Shown piece after piece: positions 44,548 to 52,855 of a stretch of DNA of 64,000 nt (position 1 is the stretch's first letter; each line of letters opens with the position of its first letter). The notes beneath the pieces are model-generated. The model was not told the DNA's origin and did no database searches. It saw only the letters and a list, made by a program, of their open reading frames with translations. Made by a program: the position numbers and the translations under genes. This stretch comes from Pseudoalteromonas rubra (GTDB lineage Bacteria > Pseudomonadota > Gammaproteobacteria > Enterobacterales > Alteromonadaceae). The stretch is taken from contig NZ_AHCD03000020.1 of NCBI RefSeq assembly GCF_000238295.3, forward strand, positions 248,001-312,000. Reading direction: 5' to 3'.

Positions 44548-44699
44548 TTTTATTTCTCCAGTGCAAGTAAGATTAATATGGTATTAGTATTGTTGCAGTA
44601 TGGCAAAATTAATTTGCCAGTGAACTAATGATCATGACAGTCTGTCAGGCTAGACTGAGAGTCGTTTTATATCGAGTCACAAACTAACAGGAACAAAGC

Positions 44700-45854
44700 A
44701 TGCTGAATTTCAGTTTTCATAACCCAACGCAGATCCTCTTTGGAGAAGGTCAGATTGCCGCTATGTCGGATAGTATTCCTGCTGACGCGAAAGTGTTGGT
44801 CATCTATGGTGGTGGCAGCATTAAAAGCAATGGCATATACCAGCAGGTAAGTGATGCGTTGGCCAATCATCACTGGGGCGAGTTCAGTGGTATTGAGCCA
44901 AACCCCAGCTATCAGACCTGTATGCAGGCGGTTGAGGTCATTCGTCAACAAGGATATACCTATTTGCTCGCAGTTGGCGGTGGCTCGGTCATTGATGGCA
45001 GTAAGTTTATTGCGGCGGCGGCTGAGTTTAATGGTGAGCCCTGGGACATTCTGGCCAAAGGGGCACAAATTGAATCGGCCCTGGATCTGGGCGTCGTGCT
45101 GACCTTACCTGCAACCGGCTCTGAGTCGAATAGCTTCAGTGTGGTCTCTAACAAAGAAACCAACGACAAACTGCCGTTTGCCTCACCGCAAGTACAGCCT
45201 AAGTTCGCGGTGCTGGACCCCACGGTTATGAGCTCCCTGCCTGAGCGTCAGTTGATCAATGGTGTGGTCGATCCGTTTGTACATGTGATGGAGCAGTATC
45301 TGACTTACCCCATTGATGCGAAAGTACAAGACCGTTTTGCAGAAGGTCTGTTACTGACTTTAATGGAAGACGGTCCGAAACTCTTCTCTGATGAGGTGGA
45401 CTATAAGGTTCGCGCTAATGTGATGTGGTCAGCGACCATGGCTCTGAATGGGCTGATAGGTTCAGGGGTACCGCATGACTGGGCAACTCATATGATTGGC
45501 CATGAATTGACAGCCGTTTATGGATTGGACCATGCTCAGACTCTGGCCATTGTTTTACCACGCGTAATGCATGAACAACGTGACAGTAAACAAGGCAAAT
45601 TGCTGCAATACGCGGAGCGTGTGTTAGGGCTGGATATTAGTGATGAAACACAGGCGATTGATCAGGCGATTGAGAAAACCGAAGCTTTCTTCCAGTCGTT
45701 AGGCATGAAAACACGTCTCAGTGACTATGGTGTCGGTGAAGAGGCGGTGGATAAAATCGTCGCTCAGCTGGAACGTCATGGCATGGTTGCATTGGGAGAG
45801 CATCAGCAGGTTGACCTGAGCAAATCACGCGCCATTGTGGCTGCGTGCCTGTAA
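44700..45854 (+). CDS. yqhD: Iron-containing alcohol dehydrogenase / aldehyde reductase, YqhD-like
   Basis: A 384-residue NAD(P)H-dependent enzyme of the group III alcohol dehydrogenase family. It shows the cofactor GGGSVIDG motif, and the metal ligands fit the D in GVVDPFVHV with its histidine plus two histidines in the stretch around IGHELTAVYGLDHAQ. YqhD reduces reactive short-chain aldehydes from lipid peroxidation, which would fit the nearby gpx-ohrR genes. It is probably controlled by the divergent LysR gene. Confidence 0.9.
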   Translation: MLNFSFHNPTQILFGEGQIAAMSDSIPADAKVLVIYGGGSIKSNGIYQQVSDALANHHWGEFSGIEPNPSYQTCMQAVEVIRQQGYTYLLAVGGGSVIDGSKFIAAAAEFNGEPWDILAKGAQIESALDLGVVLTLPATGSESNSFSVVSNKETNDKLPFASPQVQPKFAVLDPTVMSSLPERQLINGVVDPFVHVMEQYLTYPIDAKVQDRFAEGLLLTLMEDGPKLFSDEVDYKVRANVMWSATMALNGLIGSGVPHDWATHMIGHELTAVYGLDHAQTLAIVLPRVMHEQRDSKQGKLLQYAERVLGLDISDETQAIDQAIEKTEAFFQSLGMKTRLSDYGVGEEAVDKIVAQLERHGMVALGEHQQVDLSKSRAIVAACL

Positions 45855-45983
45855 CCTCAAAATCTCTCATATTAATCTCACTGTTCGGGGCGATGAGCGC
45901 AAATCTTCGCCCTGAATTCACGTATTTTTCCCGGCTGTGATACCCTTCGGGGGTTGTAACCAATATCACGCGGGGTAAATAGC

Positions 45984-46628
45984 ATGGCAACTAAAGTTTG
46001 GGACGGATTCATACGTGGCTTTCACTGGCTACTGGTCATTGGCATTGCGGTGCTGTATTTCAGTGGTGAAGAAGGCTGGCTGGAAATCCACTTTGTAACA
46101 GGCTACCTGTTACTGGCACTGATGGCGACGCGTTTGATTTGGGGCCTGATCGGGAGCCAGACGGCAAAACTCAGCAGCTTATTCCACTCTCCAAAAGCCG
46201 TGCTTGCTTCGTTGAAATCTTCAGCCCCGTTTGTTGGTCATAATCCAGCAGGCAGCCTCATGGTATTGGCATTTTTTGTGTTGATCATAGTGCAGTTGAT
46301 CTCTGGGTTGTTCACTACCGACGATATTTTGGTTGAAGGGCCACTGGTTTCATATGTGCCTTATAGTTGGGCAGAGTTGGCGGGTGATATTCATCATACC
46401 AATATCGACATTTTGCTGATTGCCATTGCCGTGCATATTAGTGCGATTGTGCTCTATCGTCTGAGAGGCAAAAATCTCGTTAAGCCGCTGCTCACCGGTA
46501 AAACAACTGAGCCAGTCGCATCAGCGCCGGCGATGCGCAGTGGTTTGCTGGCATATGGCATTTTTGTTGTACTCAGTGTGGTGTTGTTGCTGACGTGGGG
46601 GTATGAACCTCTTATGGCTTTATTTTGA
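45984..46628 (+). CDS. Cytochrome b561 family protein
   Basis: A 214-residue integral membrane protein with about five hydrophobic segments and histidines placed to hold two hemes (RGFHWLL, EIHFVTGY, the HHTN region and VHISAIV). It belongs to the bacterial diheme cytochrome b561 / Ni-hydrogenase b-subunit type. It likely passes electrons between the quinone pool and an external acceptor; the partner is not evident nearby. Confidence 0.88.
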   Translation: MATKVWDGFIRGFHWLLVIGIAVLYFSGEEGWLEIHFVTGYLLLALMATRLIWGLIGSQTAKLSSLFHSPKAVLASLKSSAPFVGHNPAGSLMVLAFFVLIIVQLISGLFTTDDILVEGPLVSYVPYSWAELAGDIHHTNIDILLIAIAVHISAIVLYRLRGKNLVKPLLTGKTTEPVASAPAMRSGLLAYGIFVVLSVVLLLTWGYEPLMALF

Positions 46629-46699
46629 TTTTGTTAACTTGTTGCAATTACTAAACTTTTAACAGATAAAAACGTCTTTTTAAGGAAACTTAAACAGAT

Positions 46700-46717
46700 A
46701 TGACCTCTGTGGGTCAT
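46700..46717 (+). promoter_or_regulatory. Palindrome in the DUF3581 promoter region
   Basis: ATGACC, 6 bases, GGTCAT, 47 bp before the DUF3581 start codon and upstream of a TAACAT that could be a -10 element. A possible regulator site, by eye only. Confidence 0.3.
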
Positions 46718-46763
46718 AATTCTGCTAACATAGTGCGGTTTTAACGCAATACAGAAGTGAATT

Positions 46764-47456
46764 ATGCTAACTCCTTATTACCAGCAAGAAATGGATAGCG
46801 TGGCAATTAGCCGCGAGCAGGCCAGTCAGTTCGCTAAACAAGTGGCGGATGACTTTAACCCTTTGCACGATGTGGATGCTAAAAAATTCTGTGTACCGGG
46901 TGATCTGCTGTTCTCACTAGTCCTGGAACGCTACGGTGTGAGTGAGAATATGCATTTTGATTTTGTCGGCATGGTGGATGAAACCAGTCGTCTGCAGTTT
47001 CCACCGCTGAGTGATGCTTTTGATATCACCTCAGAAGACAAGGTCATGCTGTCGGTGAAACGCAGTGGTGAAATCAAACAATGTGACAGCCTGACCAGCA
47101 GCCTGATCCGTAATTACGTCGAGTTTTCGGGCACGACTTTCCCACATGTGATTATTCCATTGATGGGCAAACAAGATGTGATGATCAACCCAGCGCGTCC
47201 TATGGTGATCTACGAATCAATGTCGATTCATCTGGATAAGCTGGACATCGAGTCGGTGACTCTTGAACCGGCGGAGCCTGAGTTCTCCTTTGAAGGCAAA
47301 CGCGGCAAAATCGTCCTGCGATTTAATCTGTTCCACGGTGATGAGCAGGTCGGTCAGGGTGAAAAGCACATGGTGGTTGCAGGCGTACGGGAGTATTGTC
47401 AGGAAGCTGTCGATAAGCTGATTGAGTATTACAACGAGCGAAAAGCAACCTTGTAA
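46764..47456 (+). CDS. DUF3581 family protein
   Basis: A 230-residue soluble protein of the DUF3581 family found in Vibrio, Shewanella and Pseudoalteromonas. The N-terminal segment SREQASQFAKQVADDFNPLHD and FCVPGDLLF look like the hot-dog fold (MaoC-like) substrate region, so an acyl-thioester binding role is possible but unproven. Ends at a strong bidirectional terminator. Confidence 0.85.
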   Translation: MLTPYYQQEMDSVAISREQASQFAKQVADDFNPLHDVDAKKFCVPGDLLFSLVLERYGVSENMHFDFVGMVDETSRLQFPPLSDAFDITSEDKVMLSVKRSGEIKQCDSLTSSLIRNYVEFSGTTFPHVIIPLMGKQDVMINPARPMVIYESMSIHLDKLDIESVTLEPAEPEFSFEGKRGKIVLRFNLFHGDEQVGQGEKHMVVAGVREYCQEAVDKLIEYYNERKATL

Positions 47457-47477
47457 GCACTGCACATACAGTTTAAA

Positions 47478-47510
47478 AATAAAAAGCCCGCATCATGCGG
47501 GCTTTTTGTT
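47478..47510. terminator. Bidirectional terminator between DUF3581 and the porin
   Basis: AAAAAGCCCGCA, loop TCA, TGCGGGCTTTTT: strong stem with A and T runs, placed between two convergent genes. Confidence 0.92.
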
Positions 47511-47519
47511 GCGGGAGTT

Positions 47520-48698
47520 TTAAAAAACATACTTTACGGAGAACTGCAGGCGGTCCAGATCGCCTTCTGCGCCACTCTCAGTCTCACGTGTCGCGACTTT
47601 ATATTCTGCGCCAAAGGTGAGCTTTTTAACTGGTGAGTAGAGAATATTCGCGCTATAGCTGGTGGTCGACTCTGTGGGATCTATGGTGATACCTAGCAGA
47701 TCTTTGTCATTATCCGCAGATAAGAAAGAATACAGGAAGGTCGAACGCCACTGTGGGTTCCAGTAATGCTGGTAGGCGATAAATCCGGAGGTCGAATCAA
47801 TTGCATGCAGGTCTTTGCCATCATAGACCGCACCATGTGCTGCATTGAGGCCCACATAACGACCCAGGCCCTGGCCTTGTGTCAGCATAAACTTAAGGTT
47901 GTTCTTACCAAAGTTGACACGACCAGAGGCGCTGATCCCGAAAGAAGTCTCGCTTTCATCAGCCGTGGCGACTTTGTAGGTCAGCTCGCGCCCTAAGGCG
48001 GCAACCACCAGGTGTCCCCAGTCCGCTTTATAGGTATATCGTGCGGTAAAATCAGGCATACTGGCGTCGTCAGTTACCACGCGTGCGCCACCTTCAGAGG
48101 TAATGGTACTTTCCGGGTTTTCCGCCGAAAAAGACCAGTTGCCAATGGTGTATTTGACCATGGCCTGGCGAACGAACACGGTACCATCTGCCGGACCGAC
48201 AAAGTCCAGGGTTTCCGGCAGGGCGCTAACATTTTGGAAGTTAGACCAGGCCTGACCAAACAACCAACCTTTATAGGTCACATAAGCCTGACGGATCCGC
48301 GGTGAGTAAGAGTTCGTCACACGTTCGTTGCCGCCAGTTGAGGCGATAAAATCCAGCTCAATTTTTGTTTTAATACTGCTGCCGTCATCTAGCTTGGTAT
48401 TTGTAGACAGGTTGAAGCGCGATTGACGGGCATGCATATCAAATACCGCATCTTTCGGTTCGCCGCCACTAACTGGGGTGGTACTTGGCACATAGAAATC
48501 CCGGCCAATATGCTGTGAGCCTAAACTGCCATCGGAAAAGTCACTCCAGATGGCATCCAGCTTAATGTATCCACCATATTTTACTTCGGTACTGCCCAGC
48601 TCAGCCGCATTGACACTGGCTGAGAGCAGGCCGCCAAGCAACGCGGTTTGCACGGCCAGGGCACTAAGCGTTAAGTTATTTTTCTTTGCTGTTGTCAT
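47520..48698 (-). CDS. DcaP-like outer-membrane porin
   Basis: A 392-residue beta-barrel with a signal peptide (cleaved near SVNAAEL, about residue 31) and C-terminal aromatic residue (KYVF). The pattern KYGGYIKLDAIWSDFSDGS and SPRIRQAYVTYKGWLFGQAWSNF fits the DcaP trimeric porin family, which moves dicarboxylates and similar solutes in Acinetobacter. It lies divergently next to acs, 323 bp between starts, so acetate or small-acid uptake is a reasonable guess. Confidence 0.82.
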   Translation of the reverse strand: MTTAKKNNLTLSALAVQTALLGGLLSASVNAAELGSTEVKYGGYIKLDAIWSDFSDGSLGSQHIGRDFYVPSTTPVSGGEPKDAVFDMHARQSRFNLSTNTKLDDGSSIKTKIELDFIASTGGNERVTNSYSPRIRQAYVTYKGWLFGQAWSNFQNVSALPETLDFVGPADGTVFVRQAMVKYTIGNWSFSAENPESTITSEGGARVVTDDASMPDFTARYTYKADWGHLVVAALGRELTYKVATADESETSFGISASGRVNFGKNNLKFMLTQGQGLGRYVGLNAAHGAVYDGKDLHAIDSTSGFIAYQHYWNPQWRSTFLYSFLSADNDKDLLGITIDPTESTTSYSANILYSPVKKLTFGAEYKVATRETESGAEGDLDRLQFSVKYVF

Positions 48699-48821
48699 AG
48701 TTGAATTCCTGTATACATTGCTCCGGATTGCGCAGACAAACCCGGGGTGAGGTCAGCGAATGTGCTTGTTGTTCTTCAATGTTGTTGATGACGGCTTTTT
48801 ACTCAATTAACCTTTGGTCTA

Positions 48822-48946
48822 TACGACTAAGGTGGGATGTCAGAGGGAAACGACTCTGCATTGTGTATCTTGTGCCTGTCGTACATCTGCAGAAGTGCCC
48901 GGTTTGTCTACTATGTTTGCAATACAGGTGCAAGTACAACTAAGGT
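48822..48946 (+). promoter_or_regulatory. Repeated 12-mer in the porin-acs intergenic region
   Basis: TACGACTAAGGT (48822-48833) and TACAACTAAGGT (48935-48946) are direct repeats differing at one base, 113 bp apart, in the divergent porin/acs region. They are likely response-regulator sites; the adjacent LuxR-type regulator behind acs is the candidate protein. The first copy also lies in an imperfect palindrome with CCTTTGGTC at 48811-48819. Confidence 0.5.
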
Positions 48947-49021
48947 CTAATACTTAATATAAAAAGAGTGGGCGATCCTTGGTGCATCGCCGTCTGGCCA
49001 AAAATCAACATGGAGATGACT

Positions 49022-50959
49022 ATGTCACAGAGCATTTATCCGGTTCCTGAAGCCATCAGGAACGCAGCGCTGGTAGATAACGATCAATATACAAAGCTAT
49101 ACCAAGAATCCATTGACGATCCTCAGGCGTTCTGGGTGGAGCATGGTAAGCGCCTTGACTGGTTTACCCCTTACAGCAAAGTAAAGAATACGTCGTTTGA
49201 CAAAGGTCATATCAGTATCAAATGGTATGAGGATGGCGTGCTGAATGCTTCCTACAACTGTATTGACCGTCATCTGAAAGACAATGCCGACAAAGTCGCA
49301 CTGATCTGGGAAGGCGACGATCCAACGCAAAGTGAGCACATCACCTTCCAGCAACTGCACGACGAAGTGGCAAAGCTGGCCAATGGCCTGAAGAAGCTGG
49401 GTGTACAAAAAGGCGACCGTGTTGCCATCTATATGCCAATGACGCCACAGGCAATTTATGCCATGCAGGCGTGTGCCCGTATCGGTGCTGTTCACTCGGT
49501 TGTGTTCGGGGGCTTCTCACCGTCGGCAATTGCAGATCGGATCAAAGATTCGGGTGCAAAAGTGGTGATCACGTCAGATGAAGGCCGTCGTGGTGGTAAT
49601 TGTGTGCCGCTTAAGGCAAATGTAGACGAAGCGGTCAGTCAGGACGGTGTGAGTATTGAACATGTGATTGTGCATCAGCTCACCGGTGGTGAAGTGGAAT
49701 GGCAAGCGCACGATGTCTGGTGGCATGAGCTGGTGGCTGATGTTGCCAGTGAGTGTGAGCCTGAGCCAATGAATGCAGAAGACCCTTTGTTTATCCTTTA
49801 TACCTCTGGTTCGACCGGCCAGCCAAAAGGGGTGGTGCATACCACGGGGGGTTATCTGGTTTATTCATCCATGACACACGAGTATGTGTTTGATGTTAAA
49901 GCCGATGACGTTTACTGGTGTACTGCCGATGTAGGCTGGATCACCGGCCACAGTTATATGGCTTATGGCCCGCTGGTAAATGGCTGCACTCAGGTTATTT
50001 TTGAAGGTGTCCCGACTTATCCAAGTTCAGGACGTATTGGTGAAGTTGTGGATAAGCACAATGTCACCATCCTGTATACGGCACCGACTGCTATCCGTGC
50101 CTTAATGGCGAAAGGCGATGAGCCAATTGCCAGCTCAAAACGCACCAGTTTGCGTATTATGGGATCTGTGGGTGAGCCAATTAACCCGGAAGCCTGGAGC
50201 TGGTACTACGAGAAGATTGGTAACAGCCAGTGTCCTATCGTGGATACCTGGTGGCAGACTGAAACCGGCGGCATCATGATCACGCCGCTGCCGGGCGCCA
50301 CGGATATGAAACCGGGGTCGGCGACCCGCCCATTCTTTGGTATTGCGCCAGCCTTGTTCGATGCAGAGGGCAACACACTGCAAGGCGCAACAGAAGGGAA
50401 CCTGGTGATCCTGGACAGCTGGCCTTCGCAGGCACGCACAGTGTATGGCGATCATGAACGTTTCGAACAAACTTACTTCTCGGCCTACCCGGGTGTGTAT
50501 TTCACGGGCGATGGCTGTCGCCGCGATGAAGATGGCTATTACTGGATCACCGGTCGTGTGGATGATGTACTCAATGTGTCGGGTCACCGTCTGGGCACCG
50601 CTGAGATTGAAAGTGCCCTGGTTGCACATGAAGCGGTTGCAGAAGCAGCGGTTGTAGGTTATCCCCATGACATCAAGGGCCAGGGGATTTATGTGTACGT
50701 GACGCCAAACGAAGGGGTTGCTGTCACAGACGAGCTGACCAAGGAAGTACGTAACTGGGTGCGCAAAGAGCTCAGCCCAATTGCGTCACCGGATATGATC
50801 CAATGGTCACCGGGTCTGCCTAAGACGCGTTCCGGTAAAATCATGCGTCGTATTCTGCGTAAGATAGCGGCGAATGAGTATCAACAATTGGGCGATACTT
50901 CGACTTTGGCCGACCCGAGTGTGGTCGATGAATTGATCGAAAACAGACTAAACCGTTAA
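49022..50959 (+). CDS. acs: Acetyl-CoA synthetase
   Basis: A 645-residue AMP-forming enzyme that converts acetate, ATP and CoA to acetyl-CoA. It shows the ATP-binding loop YTSGSTGQPKG, WWQTETGG, the TGDGCRRDEDGYYWITGR hinge region and the lysine-containing tail KTRSGKIMRRIL, the site where the family is acetylated. Start ATG 49022 with GGAG upstream begins MSQSIYPVPE. It is followed by a terminator and a response regulator gene. Confidence 0.98.
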   Translation: MSQSIYPVPEAIRNAALVDNDQYTKLYQESIDDPQAFWVEHGKRLDWFTPYSKVKNTSFDKGHISIKWYEDGVLNASYNCIDRHLKDNADKVALIWEGDDPTQSEHITFQQLHDEVAKLANGLKKLGVQKGDRVAIYMPMTPQAIYAMQACARIGAVHSVVFGGFSPSAIADRIKDSGAKVVITSDEGRRGGNCVPLKANVDEAVSQDGVSIEHVIVHQLTGGEVEWQAHDVWWHELVADVASECEPEPMNAEDPLFILYTSGSTGQPKGVVHTTGGYLVYSSMTHEYVFDVKADDVYWCTADVGWITGHSYMAYGPLVNGCTQVIFEGVPTYPSSGRIGEVVDKHNVTILYTAPTAIRALMAKGDEPIASSKRTSLRIMGSVGEPINPEAWSWYYEKIGNSQCPIVDTWWQTETGGIMITPLPGATDMKPGSATRPFFGIAPALFDAEGNTLQGATEGNLVILDSWPSQARTVYGDHERFEQTYFSAYPGVYFTGDGCRRDEDGYYWITGRVDDVLNVSGHRLGTAEIESALVAHEAVAEAAVVGYPHDIKGQGIYVYVTPNEGVAVTDELTKEVRNWVRKELSPIASPDMIQWSPGLPKTRSGKIMRRILRKIAANEYQQLGDTSTLADPSVVDELIENRLNR

Positions 50960-51003
50960 TTGAGCGTTAATCGCTTGAATTATGACAAAATATTGACCTA
51001 CTA

Positions 51004-51034
51004 TATCGGCTGTCGAAATGACAGCCGATTTTTT
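51004..51034 (+). terminator. Terminator between acs and the response regulator gene
   Basis: TCGGCTGTC, loop GAAAT, GACAGCCGA, then TTTTTT. The T-tract runs directly into AGGAG, the ribosome binding site of the next gene. Confidence 0.87.
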
Positions 51035-51045
51035 AGGAGCCAAGC

Positions 51046-51699
51046 ATGAACCAGTTTTTAATTGCGGACGATCACCCTTTGTTTCGCGAAGCATTAAAAG
51101 GGGCACTGCAAAACCAGTTTGACGGGTTAGAGATCTTTGAATCTGAAAACTTTGAGCAAACCTTGCAACAATTATCCGAACAGGACGAGCTGGATCTGCT
51201 GTTGTTGGATTTACATATGCCAGGCAATGGCGATTTATATGGCCTGATCCGGATCCGTGAGGATTACCCGAGTTTGCCCATCGTGGTGGTGTCGGGCAGT
51301 GAAGATTTGAATGTGATCTCCAAAGTGATGGGCTATGGTGCTATGGGCTTTATTCCCAAGGCGTCGTCGTCGCAGGAGATTGTTGAGGCACTGAATCAGG
51401 TGCTCGAGGGGGATGTCTGGTTGCCTGCCAGCCTGAAAGATCAGATTGCCGAACTCGACGGAGAAGACAAACAGCTGGCACAGCAAATTGCTTCTTTGAC
51501 ACCCCAGCAATACAAGGTCCTGCAATATCTGCACGAAGGCTTACTTAACAAGCAAATCGCCTATGAACTGAATATTTCAGAAGCGACGGTTAAGGCTCAT
51601 ATTACCGCGATATTCCGCAAACTGGGTGTCTATAATCGGACACAGGCAGTGCTAATTGCGGCTAAGTTGCAACTGGAACCGGTTGAAAGTACGAGCTAG
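51046..51699 (+). CDS. LuxR-type response regulator, CrbR-like
   Basis: A 217-residue two-component regulator. The receiver domain has the acidic pair DD near residue 8 and the phosphorylation aspartate at 55 (LLLLDLHMPG); the C-terminal LuxR helix-turn-helix shows LLNKQIAYELNISEATVKAHITAIFRKL-type features. Its place directly after acs suggests CrbR, the response regulator that activates acs in Vibrio and Pseudomonas relatives. The CrbS-type sensor kinase is not in the window. A hairpin at 51721-51745 follows. Confidence 0.88.
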   Translation: MNQFLIADDHPLFREALKGALQNQFDGLEIFESENFEQTLQQLSEQDELDLLLLDLHMPGNGDLYGLIRIREDYPSLPIVVVSGSEDLNVISKVMGYGAMGFIPKASSSQEIVEALNQVLEGDVWLPASLKDQIAELDGEDKQLAQQIASLTPQQYKVLQYLHEGLLNKQIAYELNISEATVKAHITAIFRKLGVYNRTQAVLIAAKLQLEPVESTS

Positions 51700-51720
51700 C
51701 TGCGAGTCTAGAGCGTGTCA

Positions 51721-51745
51721 AACGCCAGCCCTGGGTGCTGGCGTT
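51721..51745. terminator. Hairpin between the response regulator and purU
   Basis: AACGCCAGC / GCTGGCGTT, 9-bp stem with a 7-base loop, in the convergent gap. The T-tract is weak on both strands, so its efficiency is uncertain. Confidence 0.55.
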
Positions 51746-51755
51746 GTGTTGTGTG

Positions 51756-52586
51756 CTAGGCAAACACGACGGTTTTATTGCCGTTGATAAACAGCTTATG
51801 CTCTGCAGCCAGCTGAATGGCTTTGCAGAATACCACTTTCTCAATATCCCGCCCCATTTTCGCCATGGCCTCTGCGCTATCGGCATGACTCACCTGGGTG
51901 ATATCCTGCATAATGATTGGGCCTTCGTCTAATTCGTCGTTGACGAAGTGTGCCGTAGCACCAATGATTTTTACCCCGCGCTCAAACGCCTGGTGGTAGG
52001 GTTTTGCGCCAATAAACGCAGGTAAAAAAGAGTGGTGAATATTAATGATTTGATTGCTAAAACGGGCAACAAACTCTGGGCTGAGAACCCGCATATATTT
52101 AGCCAGGCCGATAAAGTCGGGCTGATAGCGCTCAATGACTTTGGCCATGGCATCGTCATGCTGCTCCCGCGTGAGACCCTGGTGAGACACCAGATGAAAA
52201 GGCACGCCAAAACCTTCCACCAGCGGCTTAAGCGTATCATAGTTAGCGATCACTGCCTGGATTTCGACATTAAAGGCATTTTCGTACTGTTTCAGTAGCA
52301 TGCCGCCCAGGCAATGGGCTTCTTTGGTCGCGAGCAGAACCACTTTGGTTTTTTCATTACCATGTAAATGTACCTGAGCACCGTCTGGTAGTGCACTGCG
52401 CAGTTGTGGTAAAAATGTTTCACTGATCGTTCCCGTCAGCTCTGTGCGCATAAAGAAGCGTTCGCCGGCGTTATCAACAAACTCATTGTTGCGCACGATA
52501 TTCAGATTATGCTCAAAGCACAGCCCGGTTACTTTGGCGATCAATCCCACATCATCACGGCATTGGGTGGTTAAAACTATACTCAT
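51756..52586 (-). CDS. purU: Formyltetrahydrofolate deformylase
   Basis: A 276-residue enzyme that hydrolyses 10-formyl-THF to formate and THF, balancing one-carbon pools and feeding PurT-type purine synthesis. It has an N-terminal ACT domain (start, then CRDDVGLIAKVTGL) and a formyltransferase-like domain with HHSFLPAFIGAKPYHQAF. The start is uncertain: MSIVLTTQC at 52586 gives the usual family length, but MKTYGNED at 52610 is also possible. Confidence 0.94.
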   Translation of the reverse strand: MSIVLTTQCRDDVGLIAKVTGLCFEHNLNIVRNNEFVDNAGERFFMRTELTGTISETFLPQLRSALPDGAQVHLHGNEKTKVVLLATKEAHCLGGMLLKQYENAFNVEIQAVIANYDTLKPLVEGFGVPFHLVSHQGLTREQHDDAMAKVIERYQPDFIGLAKYMRVLSPEFVARFSNQIINIHHSFLPAFIGAKPYHQAFERGVKIIGATAHFVNDELDEGPIIMQDITQVSHADSAEAMAKMGRDIEKVVFCKAIQLAAEHKLFINGNKTVVFA

Positions 52587-52855
52587 ATCCTCATTCCCAT
52601 ACGTTTTCATGAATTCTTCACAATACCCCGTTGAACGTAAAAAACAAGCAGACAAAAGTCCTCACCCAGCCTGGGGGTTACTGGCTTACCTGAGTGAGTA
52701 AATGTTAATGTTGGTGTTGAATTTATGTGTATAAAAATCGCATTATTAAAAACCAGTTGTCACATCAAACACTAATACTGGCGTTAAGCTGCGTGAATCA
52801 CTGCGCTTCAATTTGAAGAGTGACAAGGTTGACAATAACAACAAAGGAAAGAGGT

